64,000 nt of DNA. Source: Subsaxibacter sp. CAU 1640. GTDB taxonomy: Bacteria; Bacteroidota; Bacteroidia; Flavobacteriales; Flavobacteriaceae. The notes below the pieces were generated by a model that did no database searches, had not been told where the DNA came from, and saw nothing but the letters and a program-made list of their open reading frames with translations. Both the position numbers and the translations under genes were made by a program. Shown in pieces: positions 18,920 to 29,900 of this stretch (its first letter is position 1; the number at the start of each line of letters is the position of its first letter). The stretch spans positions 310,001 through 374,000 of the forward strand of contig NZ_JALNMI010000005.1 in NCBI RefSeq assembly GCF_023156585.1, given 5' to 3'.

Positions 18920-19987
18920 ATTCAGCAAAAGCTCTGCGGCTGCAAAAGGCGTTGTTTTGCCTTCTTCTATAAGTTTTAACTGCTGCTGCAATTCTTTCTT
19001 GATAGTCGGATTGTTATAGAAATCAGATTTCAAACGGTCCTCAATGGTTTGGAGTAACCAGAATTTGTTCTGCTCGTGCCGTTTGTGTTCGAAAAAGCCA
19101 TTCTTTTGAGAGTGATTCAAATAGTCTTCAATCAAACTCCAAACTTCTGCAATACCTTCACTTCTCAAACCGCTTGCCAACAAAACCTTTGGTTGCCATC
19201 CTGAATCTTTCGCAGGATACAAATGAAGCGCTCTATTGAATTCAACCTTGGCAGTTCTGGCATTCTTAAGATTATCGCCATCCGCTTTATTGATGACGAT
19301 GGCATCAGCCATTTCCATAATACCTCTTTTGATACCTTGCAACTCATCACCAGCACCTGCCAATTTCAATAGCAAAAAGAAATCAACCATACTATGTACG
19401 GCAGTCTCACTTTGACCAACACCCACAGTCTCAATCAAAATGGTATCAAAACCTGCAGCCTCGCATAAAATTATAGTTTCTCTACTTTTTCTAGCCACAC
19501 CACCCAATGAAGTTCCGGAAGGTGAGGGACGTATAAACGCATTGTGATCCTTGACCAAATCCTCCATTCTCGTCTTATCTCCAAGGATGGAACCCTTGCT
19601 CAAAGTACTGCTTGGATCTACCGCCAGTACAGCAACTTTTTTCCCATTAGTGGTTAAGTGCGTTCCAAAAGACTCAATAAAGGTGCTCTTGCCTACGCCT
19701 GGAACTCCGGTAATACCAATTCTTACGGATTTGTTGCTATGAGGTAAACAAAGTTGGATAACTTCGTTTGCTTTCTTGAGGTGTTCGGCATTGGTGCTTT
19801 CAACCAAGGTAATGGCTCTGCTCAAGGCAGTCATATTGCCTTTGATAATATCGTCGAATAATTCTTTGGTAGTAGGTTGCGCTTGTCGCTTTTTTTTAAT
19901 AGAACTTAAAGCATCCTTATTGGTAGTTCCTGGGTCTGTAACTCCTTTGGTTTCGTGTAAGGCAGATGATGGTTTTTTGTCGTTCAA
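18914..19987 (-). CDS. meaB: MeaB (ArgK family) methylmalonyl-CoA mutase GTPase chaperone
   Basis: Protects and reloads B12-dependent methylmalonyl-CoA mutase with adenosylcobalamin. The 357 residues include the P-loop [18 protein letters not shown], Switch-like [28 protein letters not shown] and the base-recognition motif NKAD. An N-terminal extension ([15 protein letters not shown]...) precedes the core. No ATG occurs before residue 52, so the start must be a non-ATG codon; TTG at 19985-19987 is the best candidate. It is co-directional with DUF2911 15 bases upstream. The PduO-type adenosyltransferase at 45176 would supply the cofactor. Confidence 0.9.
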   Translation of the reverse strand: MNDKKPSSALHETKGVTDPGTTNKDALSSIKKKRQAQPTTKELFDDIIKGNMTALSRAITLVESTNAEHLKKANEVIQLCLPHSNKSVRIGITGVPGVGKSTFIESFGTHLTTNGKKVAVLAVDPSSTLSKGSILGDKTRMEDLVKDHNAFIRPSPSGTSLGGVARKSRETIILCEAAGFDTILIETVGVGQSETAVHSMVDFFLLLKLAGAGDELQGIKRGIMEMADAIVINKADGDNLKNARTAKVEFNRALHLYPAKDSGWQPKVLLASGLRSEGIAEVWSLIEDYLNHSQKNGFFEHKRHEQNKFWLLQTIEDRLKSDFYNNPTIKKELQQQLKLIEEGKTTPFAAAELLLNL

Positions 19988-20002
19988 AATATGAGGTTTC
20001 GC

Positions 20003-20578
20003 CTACTGTTCCTGACTTTCCATAATTTCCATTGGCACTTCAATCTTGGTCTTGTCCCAAACTAGCGTCATCTTTAAGTCATCAGTAGTATTATCAAATG
20101 CAATGGTAAACTGCTCCACAGGTTTATCAAGTTTTTGCACAGGCTCTTCAATATCCATATAATCAAACTGTGGCTCGCGCATTGGTCGCATCTGCTCATC
20201 GACTCCCCAAGGATATTGTTTTGTATTAAAAATAACGGTCCAAGTGGAATCCTTCGGTACAGTCCATAAAGTGTAAGTTCCTTTATTTAAAATAATATCT
20301 TCGATCATCAAATCCTTGTTAGTAGCAAAGGTAGTAGCTTCGTTAGCTCCTGTTCGCCATACTTCATTAAATGGCACGAGTGCTCCAAAAATCTCACGGC
20401 CTTTTTTGTATGGTCTATTATAAAACACTTCAAGCTTTGTATCATTCAACTCAAACTTTACTGTGTCTTTCGGGCTTAAACGTTTGCTGAAAATGTCTTC
20501 AACTGCAATGGCATAAATAAATAACCCTAGGGCAATGACCGACAGAACAATAATGGTCCATTTCAAAAAGCTGTTCAT
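20003..20578 (-). CDS. DUF2911 family protein, membrane-anchored
   Basis: A 191-residue protein with an N-terminal membrane anchor (FLKWTIIVLSVIALGLFIYAIAV) and a DUF2911 beta domain: LEVFYNRPYKKGREIFGALVPFNEVWRTGANEATTF, then KGTYTLWTVPKDSTWTVIFN. The family is common in Bacteroidota and of unknown function; a periplasmic location is inferred. It is the first gene of a probable two-gene unit with meaB (15-base gap), though a functional tie to MeaB is not obvious. Confidence 0.88.
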   Translation of the reverse strand: MNSFLKWTIIVLSVIALGLFIYAIAVEDIFSKRLSPKDTVKFELNDTKLEVFYNRPYKKGREIFGALVPFNEVWRTGANEATTFATNKDLMIEDIILNKGTYTLWTVPKDSTWTVIFNTKQYPWGVDEQMRPMREPQFDYMDIEEPVQKLDKPVEQFTIAFDNTTDDLKMTLVWDKTKIEVPMEIMESQEQ

Positions 20579-20766
20579 ATAAGATGTGAATTATAATAGA
20601 ATTTGAGTATAAATATAATTGAAATTAACCTGATACTTAAAGCACTTAACGTTGTTTTATTACTTTTTGATATTTTTTTCGTCTAATTTTCATAAATTCT
20701 GCAACATCTTATTTTTTGTCTCGTCCTTAAGATGAACTAAACCATTAACCAAAAGTACAACCCGGC

Positions 20767-21315
20767 ATGTTTCAAACCGATATCATTGAAAAATGCAGAC
20801 AAAACGATAGAAAGGCGCAGTTGCAACTGTATGCCCAATATTGTGATGGGATGTATGTGGTGGCAAATAGGTTTGTAAAGAATTCTATGGAAGCTGAAGA
20901 TATCGTACAGGAATCCTTTATCAAAGCCTTTAACAAACTGCATCAATACAAAGCAGAAGTCACTTTTGGGGCGTGGTTAAAACGTATCGTCATCAATAAA
21001 AGCATCGATTTGCTAAAATCCAAGAAAAAGCATTTGCAGGACTTGGAAGAGGTGCACCTCAAGGTAGTCGATGATTCAAACGACGAATGGTTGGTAGAAG
21101 ACAATATTACAATTGAAGACGTTAAGCAAGCGATAGAGCAGTTGCCCGAAAAATACAAATATGTGGTAATGCTCTATTTAATTGAAGGGTATGACCATCA
21201 GGAAATTTCAGATATTTTGAATATCACCGAGATTGCTTCACGGACACAATTATCAAGAGGAAAAGTAAAATTGCAAGAACTGTTAACACCTATGTACAAT
21301 GGCACAAGATCTTAA
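20767..21315 (+). CDS. ECF-type RNA polymerase sigma factor
   Basis: A 182-residue sigma-70 family protein without region 3. Region 2 is visible as QLYAQYCDGMYVVANRFVKNSMEAEDIVQESFIKAFNKL. Region 4 is EQLPEKYKYVVMLYLIEGYDHQEISDILNITEIASRTQLSRGKVKLQELL, a helix-turn-helix. It overlaps the next gene by 17 bases, the usual layout for a sigma/anti-sigma pair. Its regulon is unknown, but the two following genes on the same strand are the first candidates. Confidence 0.93.
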   Translation: MFQTDIIEKCRQNDRKAQLQLYAQYCDGMYVVANRFVKNSMEAEDIVQESFIKAFNKLHQYKAEVTFGAWLKRIVINKSIDLLKSKKKHLQDLEEVHLKVVDDSNDEWLVEDNITIEDVKQAIEQLPEKYKYVVMLYLIEGYDHQEISDILNITEIASRTQLSRGKVKLQELLTPMYNGTRS

Positions 21316-21862
21316 AAAAATGTTCAGTGAGGATCGTCAAAAGATCCATAATGTGATGCCAACAGGCCACGAAGCCCGATTTTTGAAAAAATTGGAGGAA
21401 GAACTTCCAGCAACATCAATCAAAAAACGATTCAGTATTTGGAATATCGCGGCAAGCGCAGTGGTGCTTTTAGGTTTGAGTTTTGGAGCTTATCAATATT
21501 TTAAAACACCATCTGTCATTCCAGATGACAAGGAACAGGTAGTTACATTAAAATCACTTGGTGATGTATCACCCGATTTGAAAAAAGTGGAAGACTATTA
21601 TGTAGCCAATATCAATTTGGAACTGGCAAATGTGAAGCTCACGCCAGAAAACAAGGAATTGTTCGACAGTTACATTGTGCGTTTGGAAGAATTGAACAAA
21701 GAGTACAATCGTCTGTCGGTAGAGTTGACTGAAAATGGTCCCAACGAACTGACGGTAAGCGCTCTGATTGATAATCTAAAGTTACGTCTCAATTTATTGT
21801 ATCGTCTTAAAGAACAATTGAATGAGTTAAACACTTCTGAAGAAATTCAGAATATTAGTTAA
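21299..21862 (+). CDS. probable membrane-bound anti-sigma factor
   Basis: A 187-residue protein with a short cytosolic N-terminal part (MAQDLKKMFSEDRQKIHNVMPTG...), one transmembrane helix (IWNIAASAVVLLGLSFGAYQYF, about residues 46-67) and a periplasmic, charged, helical C-terminal part rich in Leu/Glu/Asn (coiled-coil-like). I see no zinc-binding HxxxCxxC motif, so it is not a classical ZAS protein. The anti-sigma role is inferred from position (17-base overlap with the sigma gene) and topology. Confidence 0.65.
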   Translation: MAQDLKKMFSEDRQKIHNVMPTGHEARFLKKLEEELPATSIKKRFSIWNIAASAVVLLGLSFGAYQYFKTPSVIPDDKEQVVTLKSLGDVSPDLKKVEDYYVANINLELANVKLTPENKELFDSYIVRLEELNKEYNRLSVELTENGPNELTVSALIDNLKLRLNLLYRLKEQLNELNTSEEIQNIS

Positions 21863-21873
21863 AAAACAATAAG

Positions 21874-23415
21874 ATGAAAACACTTAAAAATAGCATTCTT
21901 CTTTTACTTTTTGTAGCGACGTTCAGTGCAACGGCACAGCAAAAGCTACAGAAGTTCAAGAATACGGTCAATACCACAAAAGAGGTAAAGATCAATCTCA
22001 ATACAAGCTATACCAATATCGAAGTAGATACCTGGAACAAAGACCAAGTGGAGGTCGAAGCTTATATTGAAGGTGAAAAACTCTCCAAAGAAGAACTGGA
22101 AAGAGAGTTGAAAAACTGGAACATTACCGTGAGCGGTTCTGGTGATGAGGTGACCATTGAAGCCAAAGGATCGGGAAGGTCGTGGACTGTGGTCAATGGC
22201 GATTTCGATTTTGATTTCGATTTTGACGCTATGAAGGATTTGGAGATGGAATTGGCAGATTTGCCTCCTATCCCAGAAATTCCTCAAATGCCGCCGATGC
22301 CAGAAATGGCACAGATGCCACCGATGCCAGAAATGCCTAAAATGCCCGCCTTACCAGAATTGCCAGAGGGAATAGGAGCGGTCAATTTTGACTATGACGA
22401 GTATAAAAAGGATGGTGAAAAGTACTTGGAAAGATGGAGTAAGGAATATGAAACCAAATACGGCAAGGAATATAAGGAGAAAATGAAAGAATGGGGACGC
22501 AAATTTGGCAAGACCGATTTTGATGCCTATTCGAAACAAATGGAAGAATGGGGCGAAAAATACGGAAAAGAATTCGGTGAGAAATTCGGTAAGGATTATG
22601 AAAAGAAAATGGAAGAATGGGGTAAACGATTTGAAGAAAAATGGGGCAAGGAATATGAAGAACGAATGGAAGCCTGGGGTGAACGCTATGGTAAGCAAAT
22701 AGAAGCGCGTGCCAAAGCGATGGAAGAGCGTCAGGAAGCCATGGTTGATAGACAGCGCGCCATGTCTGAAAGACAAGAACATTTGGCAGAGCGTCGTGCA
22801 GAAATAGCCAAGCGCATCGAGAATAAAGTCAACACAAAGGTCAAAAAAACAATCAAAATCAAAATGCCTAAAAAGGCAAAATTGAATATGAATGTTCGTC
22901 ACGGTGAGCTTAAATTTGCCTCGGTCATTTACAACCTGCGCGGCAATATTTCACACTCGGCATTGACAGCTAATAGCATTGATGGAAGCAAGACTTCCAT
23001 CAATGTTTCCTATTCACCAGTGTTGATTACCAATTGGAACCTTGGAGAATTGAAACTCAATTTCGTAGACAAAGCGCAGATAGAAAATGTCAACAGACTG
23101 GTGTTGGGCTCCAATTCATCAAACATCGCTATTGCCACACTCAATGGCAATGCCGTGATTGATGGAAGTTTTGGCGAACTTGCCATAAGTACGGTTGCGC
23201 CTTCCTTTTCAAATCTAAATATAGTATTGGAAAACAGCGAGGCCTTTTTGGTATTGCCTAAAACCGACTATAACTTGCAGTACAAGGGCAGCCGTTCCAA
23301 ATTAAAGCATCCAAAAAATAAAACCAGCACTATTACTTCCTTCTCCACAGGCGATATGATGAGCAGCAAAAGCATTGTCGTCAATGCCAAATTCAGCGAG
23401 GTCACCATGCAGTAA
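21874..23415 (+). CDS. exported Met/Pro- and Trp/Glu/Lys-repeat protein of the sigma-factor operon
   Basis: A 513-residue protein with a signal peptide (MKTLKNSILLLLFVATFSATAQ). It has four parts. First comes a beta-rich N-terminal domain (about 25-110), DUF4097-adhesin-like. Then an Asp/Phe run (DFDFDFDFD) leads into a Met-Pro-Glu repeat (PPMPEMAQMPPMPEMPKMP, about 130-165). A long charged helical region (about 170-320) repeats the unit W-G-x-K-[FY]-[GE]-x-K-x-G-K-[ED]-[FY] with regular Trp, ending in Arg/Glu heptads. Last is a second beta-rich domain (about 340-513). It follows the anti-sigma gene by 11 bases. A role as envelope-stress target or sensor is only inferred. Confidence 0.7.
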   Translation: MKTLKNSILLLLFVATFSATAQQKLQKFKNTVNTTKEVKINLNTSYTNIEVDTWNKDQVEVEAYIEGEKLSKEELERELKNWNITVSGSGDEVTIEAKGSGRSWTVVNGDFDFDFDFDAMKDLEMELADLPPIPEIPQMPPMPEMAQMPPMPEMPKMPALPELPEGIGAVNFDYDEYKKDGEKYLERWSKEYETKYGKEYKEKMKEWGRKFGKTDFDAYSKQMEEWGEKYGKEFGEKFGKDYEKKMEEWGKRFEEKWGKEYEERMEAWGERYGKQIEARAKAMEERQEAMVDRQRAMSERQEHLAERRAEIAKRIENKVNTKVKKTIKIKMPKKAKLNMNVRHGELKFASVIYNLRGNISHSALTANSIDGSKTSINVSYSPVLITNWNLGELKLNFVDKAQIENVNRLVLGSNSSNIAIATLNGNAVIDGSFGELAISTVAPSFSNLNIVLENSEAFLVLPKTDYNLQYKGSRSKLKHPKNKTSTITSFSTGDMMSSKSIVVNAKFSEVTMQ

Positions 23416-23421
23416 CATAAC

Positions 23422-23439
23422 TTCCTGCGAAAGCAGGAA
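23422..23439. repeat. short dispersed palindrome (TTCCTGC / GCAGGAA)
   Basis: A 7-bp perfect stem with a GAAA tetraloop lies 7 bases after the stop of the 513-residue gene. A close relative (TTCCCGC / GCGGGAA) occurs at 60104-60121. Such palindromes are scattered through flavobacterial genomes (recall). It could stabilise the 3' end of the transcript, but it has no T-run. Confidence 0.7.
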
Positions 23440-23535
23440 TCTCATAAATTTGTATCAAATGATACATGCAAAGCTGATTTTTTCTACGTAACTTTTCCTT
23501 TCAAAATGCTATATTTATAGTTCATTTTGAAACCA

Positions 23536-24228
23536 ATGAATCCAACCCAGTTTTCTTCATTCCTAGAAGCCATTAGCAAGTATCCACTTCCAGTTTTAGA
23601 TACTGCCATTCCATTGGCGTCTTATATTCCTTTAGATCTTTCTGTATGTAATCCCGATTTGATGGGGATAGATGTGGGCGTGTGTGCTAATCTAGAACGT
23701 TATGTCAACACACATCTTACGGTACGGAATGCAGCAGTGGGCTATGGTGGTTATTTAGAAACCCGCGACATCTATAAGCGCAGTGAACATTTCAATAAAA
23801 ATAATGTAGACACACAGCGCAATATTCATCTGGGTATGGATTTATGGACCTGTGCCGGAGCACCCGTCGTAGCGCCGTTGACTGGCGTGGTTCATAGTTT
23901 TAAAAACAATACCAACCTTGGCGATTATGGCCCGACCATCATACTAAAGCATAGGGTGGATGATGTGGTTTTTTATACCCTGTATGGCCATTTGAGTCTA
24001 GCATCTATAGAACATCTTCGCGATGGCCAACTTTTTAAGCAGGGCGAACAACTTGCAACTTTAGGTGATGCATCCGTTAATGGTGACTATCCACCGCATC
24101 TGCATTTCCAGATCATCAAAGACCTAGAAGATTGGGTAGGCGATTACCCAGGCGTTTGCAACACATCAGACCTTGAATTCTTCAAAGCCAACTGCCCAGA
24201 TCCGAATTTGTTATTGAAGTTGGGATAA
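23536..24228 (+). CDS. M23 family metallopeptidase domain protein
   Basis: A 230-residue protein with a LytM/M23 domain. The first zinc motif is HLGMD (in IHLGMDLWTCAGAPVVAPLTGVV) and the second is HLHFQI near residue 190; YTLYGHLS supplies the further conserved His. All expected zinc and catalytic residues appear intact. There is no signal peptide, and the N-terminal 90 residues are not a domain I know. M23 enzymes cut peptidoglycan cross-bridges, but cytosolic-looking versions like this are also seen fused or linked to aminotransferases (recall), so the substrate is uncertain. I use ATG 23536, not the TTG three codons upstream. Confidence 0.82.
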   Translation: MNPTQFSSFLEAISKYPLPVLDTAIPLASYIPLDLSVCNPDLMGIDVGVCANLERYVNTHLTVRNAAVGYGGYLETRDIYKRSEHFNKNNVDTQRNIHLGMDLWTCAGAPVVAPLTGVVHSFKNNTNLGDYGPTIILKHRVDDVVFYTLYGHLSLASIEHLRDGQLFKQGEQLATLGDASVNGDYPPHLHFQIIKDLEDWVGDYPGVCNTSDLEFFKANCPDPNLLLKLG

Positions 24229-24301
24229 TCTCAACTTTACACAATATTAATTTGTCGATTTCAGAATTTTGATGCTAATTGCATGGCATAAAGCTAAACA
24301 T

Positions 24302-26944
24302 ATGAAATACTTCTACTTACTTTGTGCATTTCTTGTTTTTTCAATTACACAAGCTCAAATTGTCAATATACCAGATGCTAATTTTAAAAATGCGCTGGTA
24401 AACACAAATTGTGTGGATACCGATGGTTTCGGAGGTTTTGATAGTGATGCGGATTTGAATAATGATGGCGAAATTCAAGTGTCGGAAGCTGAAGCCGTGA
24501 TTCGATTGAATGTGTCTGATCAAAACGTTGCATCATTAGAAGGGATTCTTGCCTTTGCAAACCTTGAAAGTGTTTATTTTAATGATAATGTGATTTCTGG
24601 ATCGCTTGATTTTACATCTTTGACCAATCTTGTTGAGATGGAAGGAGGTTCCAATCAATTGACAAGTATAAATGTCAGCAATCTTAACAATTTAACCTAT
24701 CTGCAATTAACAGGAAACAATCTTTCATCCATCAATTTCGTAGGGAGCACTAACCTTGTGAATTTTTTAGCAGAAGAAAATGAACTCACTTCTCTTGATT
24801 TTCAAGGCTACAACGATTTGGTGAATATCTCATTGGGCAACAATCAACTGACATCATTGAATGTTCCTGGGTTGGTCAATTTAGTGTCTTTACGTTGTTT
24901 CAATAATATGCTCATCAGCTTAGATTTAAGTGACACAATGATGTTAGCGACGTTAGATTGCCGTAATAACTTACTTAACAATGTCAATCTCACAAATTTA
25001 AATAATCTAACTTCAGTTGATGTTAGCCAGAATAATTTGAGCGAATTGAATTTGGAAGTAAATCCTAATATGGACGCTCTTGATTGTAGTGATAATCAAC
25101 TTACAAGTTTGGATGTGAGTGCACAAACTGGTCTTGTCATTTTTCAGTGCAGGTCAAACAATCTATCGAATTTAACGTTGGGAAATTTACCGAATTTGGA
25201 GAGTTTCAATTGTGCTTTTAACCAATTGACAACGATAGAAATAGGTGAACTATCTAATCTTGAAATTTTAAACTGTACCGGTAACTTTTTGACGGAGTTG
25301 AACTTTGAAGGGGCAAACAATTTGATAAATGTGCAAACTAGCAGTAATCCACTTTCGTTTTTGGATTGTAGCAGTTTGAAGGATTTACAAATTTTACAAT
25401 GTCAGGATAACCAATTAGAATATCTAATTATCAAAAACGGCACGATAGAAACTAACATAGATATAAGTCTCAATCCAAACCTCTTGTACGTTTGTGCAGA
25501 TGAAGAACAGTTTGATAGTGTTCAAGCAGTGTTAGATGTTAATGGCTACACCAACTGTGTTTTGAATTCCTATTGTTCTTTCGTTCCTGGGGGTGAATAC
25601 TACACAGTGTCTGGTCAAACGCGATTTGACCTGAATGCAAATGGATGCGATGCAGCAGATGCCGTATATCCATCAATAAAAGTGAACCTCACGACAGATA
25701 ATGGGTTTTCAACATTTATATCCAATGCTTCCGGTGAGTACGCAATTCCGCTTCAAACAGGTAATTATACCTTGAGTCCAATACTCGAAAATTTTGAATA
25801 TTACACCATCGCACCAAGTAGCGTATCTGTAGAAGTCATCAATACCGATATAACTCAAGATTTTTGTGTTGTTGCCGATGGCCAAAGAAATGATTTGGAA
25901 GTCATTGTGAGTCCAACCAATCAAGCGAGACCTGGTTTTGTTGCCGATTATGTATTGATTTATAAAAACAAAGGGAATTTACCTGCCACAGGAACCATCA
26001 ACCTTAACTTTAATGATGCTGTTATGGATTTCGTTTCAGCGACGCCTACAATTGATTCTCAAACCGAAGGAAATTTAACTTGGTACTTTACTGATGCATT
26101 ACCATTTGAAACAAGAACCATTACAATAAAAATGAATCTAAATACACCCACAGATCCAAATTTTCCTTTAAACGGTGGAGATGTATTGATGTTTGTAGCA
26201 AATATTAATCCAGTTGCATCAGACGAAACTCCAGAAGACAACACATTTACCCTCAACCAAACCGTCGTCAACTCTTTTGACCCTAACGACAAAACCTGTC
26301 TCGAGGGTGAAACCATTACACCAGACATGGTAGGTGAGTATGTGCATTACCTTATCCGTTTTGAGAATACAGGCACGGCAAGTGCTGTAAATATTGTAGT
26401 TAAGGATGTCATAGATACTGATAAATTCGATATCTCCACTTTGATACCACTGCATGCCAGTCATAGTTTTGTGACACGCATTCAAAATAGCAACGAAGTC
26501 GAATTCATTTTTGAAGGTATCCAATTGCCTTTTGATGATGCCAATAATGATGGTTTCGTAACGTTTAAAATCAAGACATTGCCAGGCCTTGTCTTGGGCG
26601 ATACATTTGCCAATGATGCCGAAATTTATTTCGATTACAATGCACCCATTATCACGAATGATTATTTGACCACCGTGGCAGAGCCATTGTCCGTTAGCGA
26701 ATCATCATCAAATGAATTCAAATTGCATCCAAACCCTGCGACAGATTTACTTCACATTGATTCTCAAGTGGGCATCCAATCCATTACCATCTATGACCTG
26801 AATGGAAGGTTGCTCAATAGGGTAGGCTTGACAGGGCAAACTATGCAATATCAACTAAACATGAGTAATCTCTCAAAAGGGGTGTATTTTGTTAAGGTCG
26901 CTTCAGTTTCTGGCGAGATGATTCAAAAAATACTTAAGGACTAG
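24302..26944 (+). CDS. secreted leucine-rich-repeat protein with T9SS sorting domain
   Basis: An 880-residue surface or secreted protein. The start is ATG 24302 (MKYFYLLCAFLVFSITQAQ, signal peptide); the open frame begins 33 bases earlier, but those codons would precede the signal. After a DANFKNALVN...DTDGFGGFDSDADLNNDGEI segment (calcium-like loop), about 16 LRRs of roughly 21-22 residues follow, of the type L-x-x-L-x-C-x-x-N-x-L-T-S-L. A carboxypeptidase-regulatory-like domain (about 440-530), a beta module shared with the next gene (SFDPNDKTC...IYFDYNAPIITN) and a C-terminal T9SS domain (FKLHPNPATDLLHI...GEMIQKILKD) complete it. Confidence 0.9.
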   Translation: MKYFYLLCAFLVFSITQAQIVNIPDANFKNALVNTNCVDTDGFGGFDSDADLNNDGEIQVSEAEAVIRLNVSDQNVASLEGILAFANLESVYFNDNVISGSLDFTSLTNLVEMEGGSNQLTSINVSNLNNLTYLQLTGNNLSSINFVGSTNLVNFLAEENELTSLDFQGYNDLVNISLGNNQLTSLNVPGLVNLVSLRCFNNMLISLDLSDTMMLATLDCRNNLLNNVNLTNLNNLTSVDVSQNNLSELNLEVNPNMDALDCSDNQLTSLDVSAQTGLVIFQCRSNNLSNLTLGNLPNLESFNCAFNQLTTIEIGELSNLEILNCTGNFLTELNFEGANNLINVQTSSNPLSFLDCSSLKDLQILQCQDNQLEYLIIKNGTIETNIDISLNPNLLYVCADEEQFDSVQAVLDVNGYTNCVLNSYCSFVPGGEYYTVSGQTRFDLNANGCDAADAVYPSIKVNLTTDNGFSTFISNASGEYAIPLQTGNYTLSPILENFEYYTIAPSSVSVEVINTDITQDFCVVADGQRNDLEVIVSPTNQARPGFVADYVLIYKNKGNLPATGTINLNFNDAVMDFVSATPTIDSQTEGNLTWYFTDALPFETRTITIKMNLNTPTDPNFPLNGGDVLMFVANINPVASDETPEDNTFTLNQTVVNSFDPNDKTCLEGETITPDMVGEYVHYLIRFENTGTASAVNIVVKDVIDTDKFDISTLIPLHASHSFVTRIQNSNEVEFIFEGIQLPFDDANNDGFVTFKIKTLPGLVLGDTFANDAEIYFDYNAPIITNDYLTTVAEPLSVSESSSNEFKLHPNPATDLLHIDSQVGIQSITIYDLNGRLLNRVGLTGQTMQYQLNMSNLSKGVYFVKVASVSGEMIQKILKD

Positions 26945-26961
26945 TATAAGTTCTCTAAATA

Positions 26962-29900
26962 TTACCTTTTCACCACCTTCTTGCTCACTCGTCTACCATT
27001 AGCATCGGTTAATGTAAGTACATAAACTCCTGCATTCAACCCAGAAATATCAACACTTGTGGTGTCTTTTGCCGAAAGCACCAATTGCCCCAAGTGATTA
27101 TACATCGTAATGGTCTCAATTGCTGTGCTCGAAACAACGTTAAGGATACCGGTAGTCGGGTTAGGGTACACGGTAAATGTATCTGCCTCAAATTCAGTGA
27201 CAGAAAGGGTTTCAACAAATTCCGTAGACGCTGTATTGGTAATGATCGGCGGATTGAAATCAAAATAGATGTCCGCAGTGGCATTGACCACATCGCCCAC
27301 CACCACTTCATCCATCGGCTTTATTTTAAAAGCAATAAATCCATGCGAGTTAGGTTCATCGCTGGTGCTATCGGGCAAATTGATATTATCAAACGTAAAC
27401 GTGACGTCACTGCTATTGTGAATGCTAACGCGCCCTGTATGGCTCATGCTTTCTACTTGCATACTCGACCAGTCTAGTTTGGCATCAAGCGTATGTTCTA
27501 CACGTACATTGATGGCACTGGCGGTTCCGGTATTTTGAAATCGGATGACATAATGCAAATACTTATCAGCATCACCTATCAACACTTCGTCACCTTCCAT
27601 ACAGGTAATGTCATTCGGATCGTAAGAACCTACGACAATCTGACTAATGGTACGTGTATTGTTTTCTGGTGCAAAATCGCCCGCCACAGGGTCAATGCTT
27701 ACGGTTGTCAATAACACGTCATCAATATTAGTGGTAGGAGGTGCAAAGACGTTCATAAATACATCTATATAACGTACTTCAAATGGATTCAAACCAACAA
27801 AATCAAAAGTCAAGGCATTGGTGGTTTGTGAGGCTACGGTTTCACTCGCATTCAGAAAATTCAATTTGGAACCGTCAAATTCATATGAAACAGTACCATC
27901 CAATTGTACGGTACCTTGGTTTTTATAAGTGATGCGGTAACTAGTATCAAAACCTGATCGAGGTGAAGGGCCTGTTCTGTAGATGCCAATTACCAAATCA
28001 TTGATATCTCCAATTGGCTCCACGCAAAAATCTACAGTGTCGCTATTCCCAAGTCCTGTAAAGTTGGATTCATAACTTGATGGGCTTGCGGTATAATACG
28101 TTGGCAATTGAGAGATCAGTTGGGTAAGCACCTGTCCTTCATCAGTCGTATAAATTTGAAACTGTCCATTCTCTTGTGTAAAGGTAGCATCGGTAGAGGT
28201 AGTACCTTCAGAAACAATGAGCATGCCAGTCAATAAATTATCAGTTGGTGTACAGCCATCGCCTAGCAAATCAAAACGCACCGTACCTGTAATGCTATTG
28301 GTCATAGGTGTACCCATATTTCGGAACCAAGAGATACTGTCAGCTTCGGAAATCGAAACGATGTCCATCGTATTGTTGCCATCAATGTCTGCGGCGAAAA
28401 TATCATTTCCGCCAACGTACGTCTGTGATATAATCTGTTGGGTATTAGAAAAGTTGCCCAACCCATCGGTGTTTTCATACCATGCAATCACACCACCATT
28501 GCCTTGTGCCAAAGAAGCAATGTCCAAATCACCATCATTGTCGAAGTCTGCAACTATCACACTTGTTGGTGTGGCAACCAGTGTGCTCACGGTTTGCATC
28601 GGACCAAAAGTTCCCAGACCATCGGTGTTTTCAAACCAAGCTAAATAATTGCTCGAGGAAGACGTACCAATATATCCAAGGTACACAAGGTCCATATCAC
28701 CATCATTGTCTATATCAGCTGCTTCTGTAGAAACACCTTTGGTATTACTGGTCTCAAGCAATTGTCTTGGACCAAAAGTACCCTGCCCATCAAGGTTATA
28801 AAACTGCATCAATCCATAGGTGCCTGCCACAGATAAGTCCAAGTCGCCATCGCCATCCAAGTCAGCAAAGGCAATATCGTGCATTCTAAAGTTTGAAATT
28901 AGTTCTATGGTCTGCACAGTACCAAAAGTTCCTTGACCATCCAGATTTTCATACCAAGCCACTCTGGTACTGCCCAAAGCAAAGACATCCATATCGCCAT
29001 CAGCGTCGATGTCAGAGAGGTAAACTCTGCCTGCATTATAGAGATTGTCATCAATGATGTTTGCTTCACCAAAAGTGCCTAAACCATCCAGGTTTTTGTA
29101 CCACACCACTTCATAATCAAGGTAGGAGGTAGCCAATACATCATTAAAACCATCACCATCTACATCGCCTACATGCACCGAGGTAGCACCATTAAGCGTA
29201 CTGGCAATGATTTTTTGGGTGTTGTAAAAATTCCCTTGGCCATCTAGATTTTCATACCAGGAGATTTTATCATCCCAATACGATGCCGCCACAATGTCCT
29301 TATCACCATCACCATCAATGTCATCAGCATAGACGATGCGTCCACCATCTATATGCTTTGTCAATATCGAAGGCTCAAAGCTGCCGGTATTGCCATTGTT
29401 ATGGTATAAAATAATGTTATTACCTATATTGGCTATAAAGTCAAGGTCGCCGTCAGCATCCATATCTACAATATGCAGTTCGCGCGAGGTTCCATCAACA
29501 GCATCAATCACCAGCTCGCTACTAAAACCACCAGCACCATCTAGGTTTTCAAACCAACCCAGGGTAAAATCGTCGGTTTTACTATAAAGAATGTCCATAT
29601 CGCCATCACCATCCATATCTGCGGTGCGCACTTTACCTACTTCGCTTGCCGTAGAAATAACCTGCTCTGGGCCAAAGGCACCCAGGCCATCCACATTCTC
29701 AAACCAAGCTATTTTATTGTCATTTGTTGATGATGCTACCACATCCATGTCACCATCACCATCAAAATCAGCCGTATCCATAGAATAGATATACCCAAAA
29801 GCTGATGAAATATTGATGCGATTACTAAAAGTACCATTGGTGTTGCGATACCAAGACAATCCTTGCGCAGAGTTAACCGCAAAAGCAGACACCACATCCA

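Noticed and set aside
22351-22902. A 183-codon minus-strand ORF rich in Phe and Leu
   Set aside because: Shadow of the Glu/Lys-rich repeat region of the real plus-strand gene.
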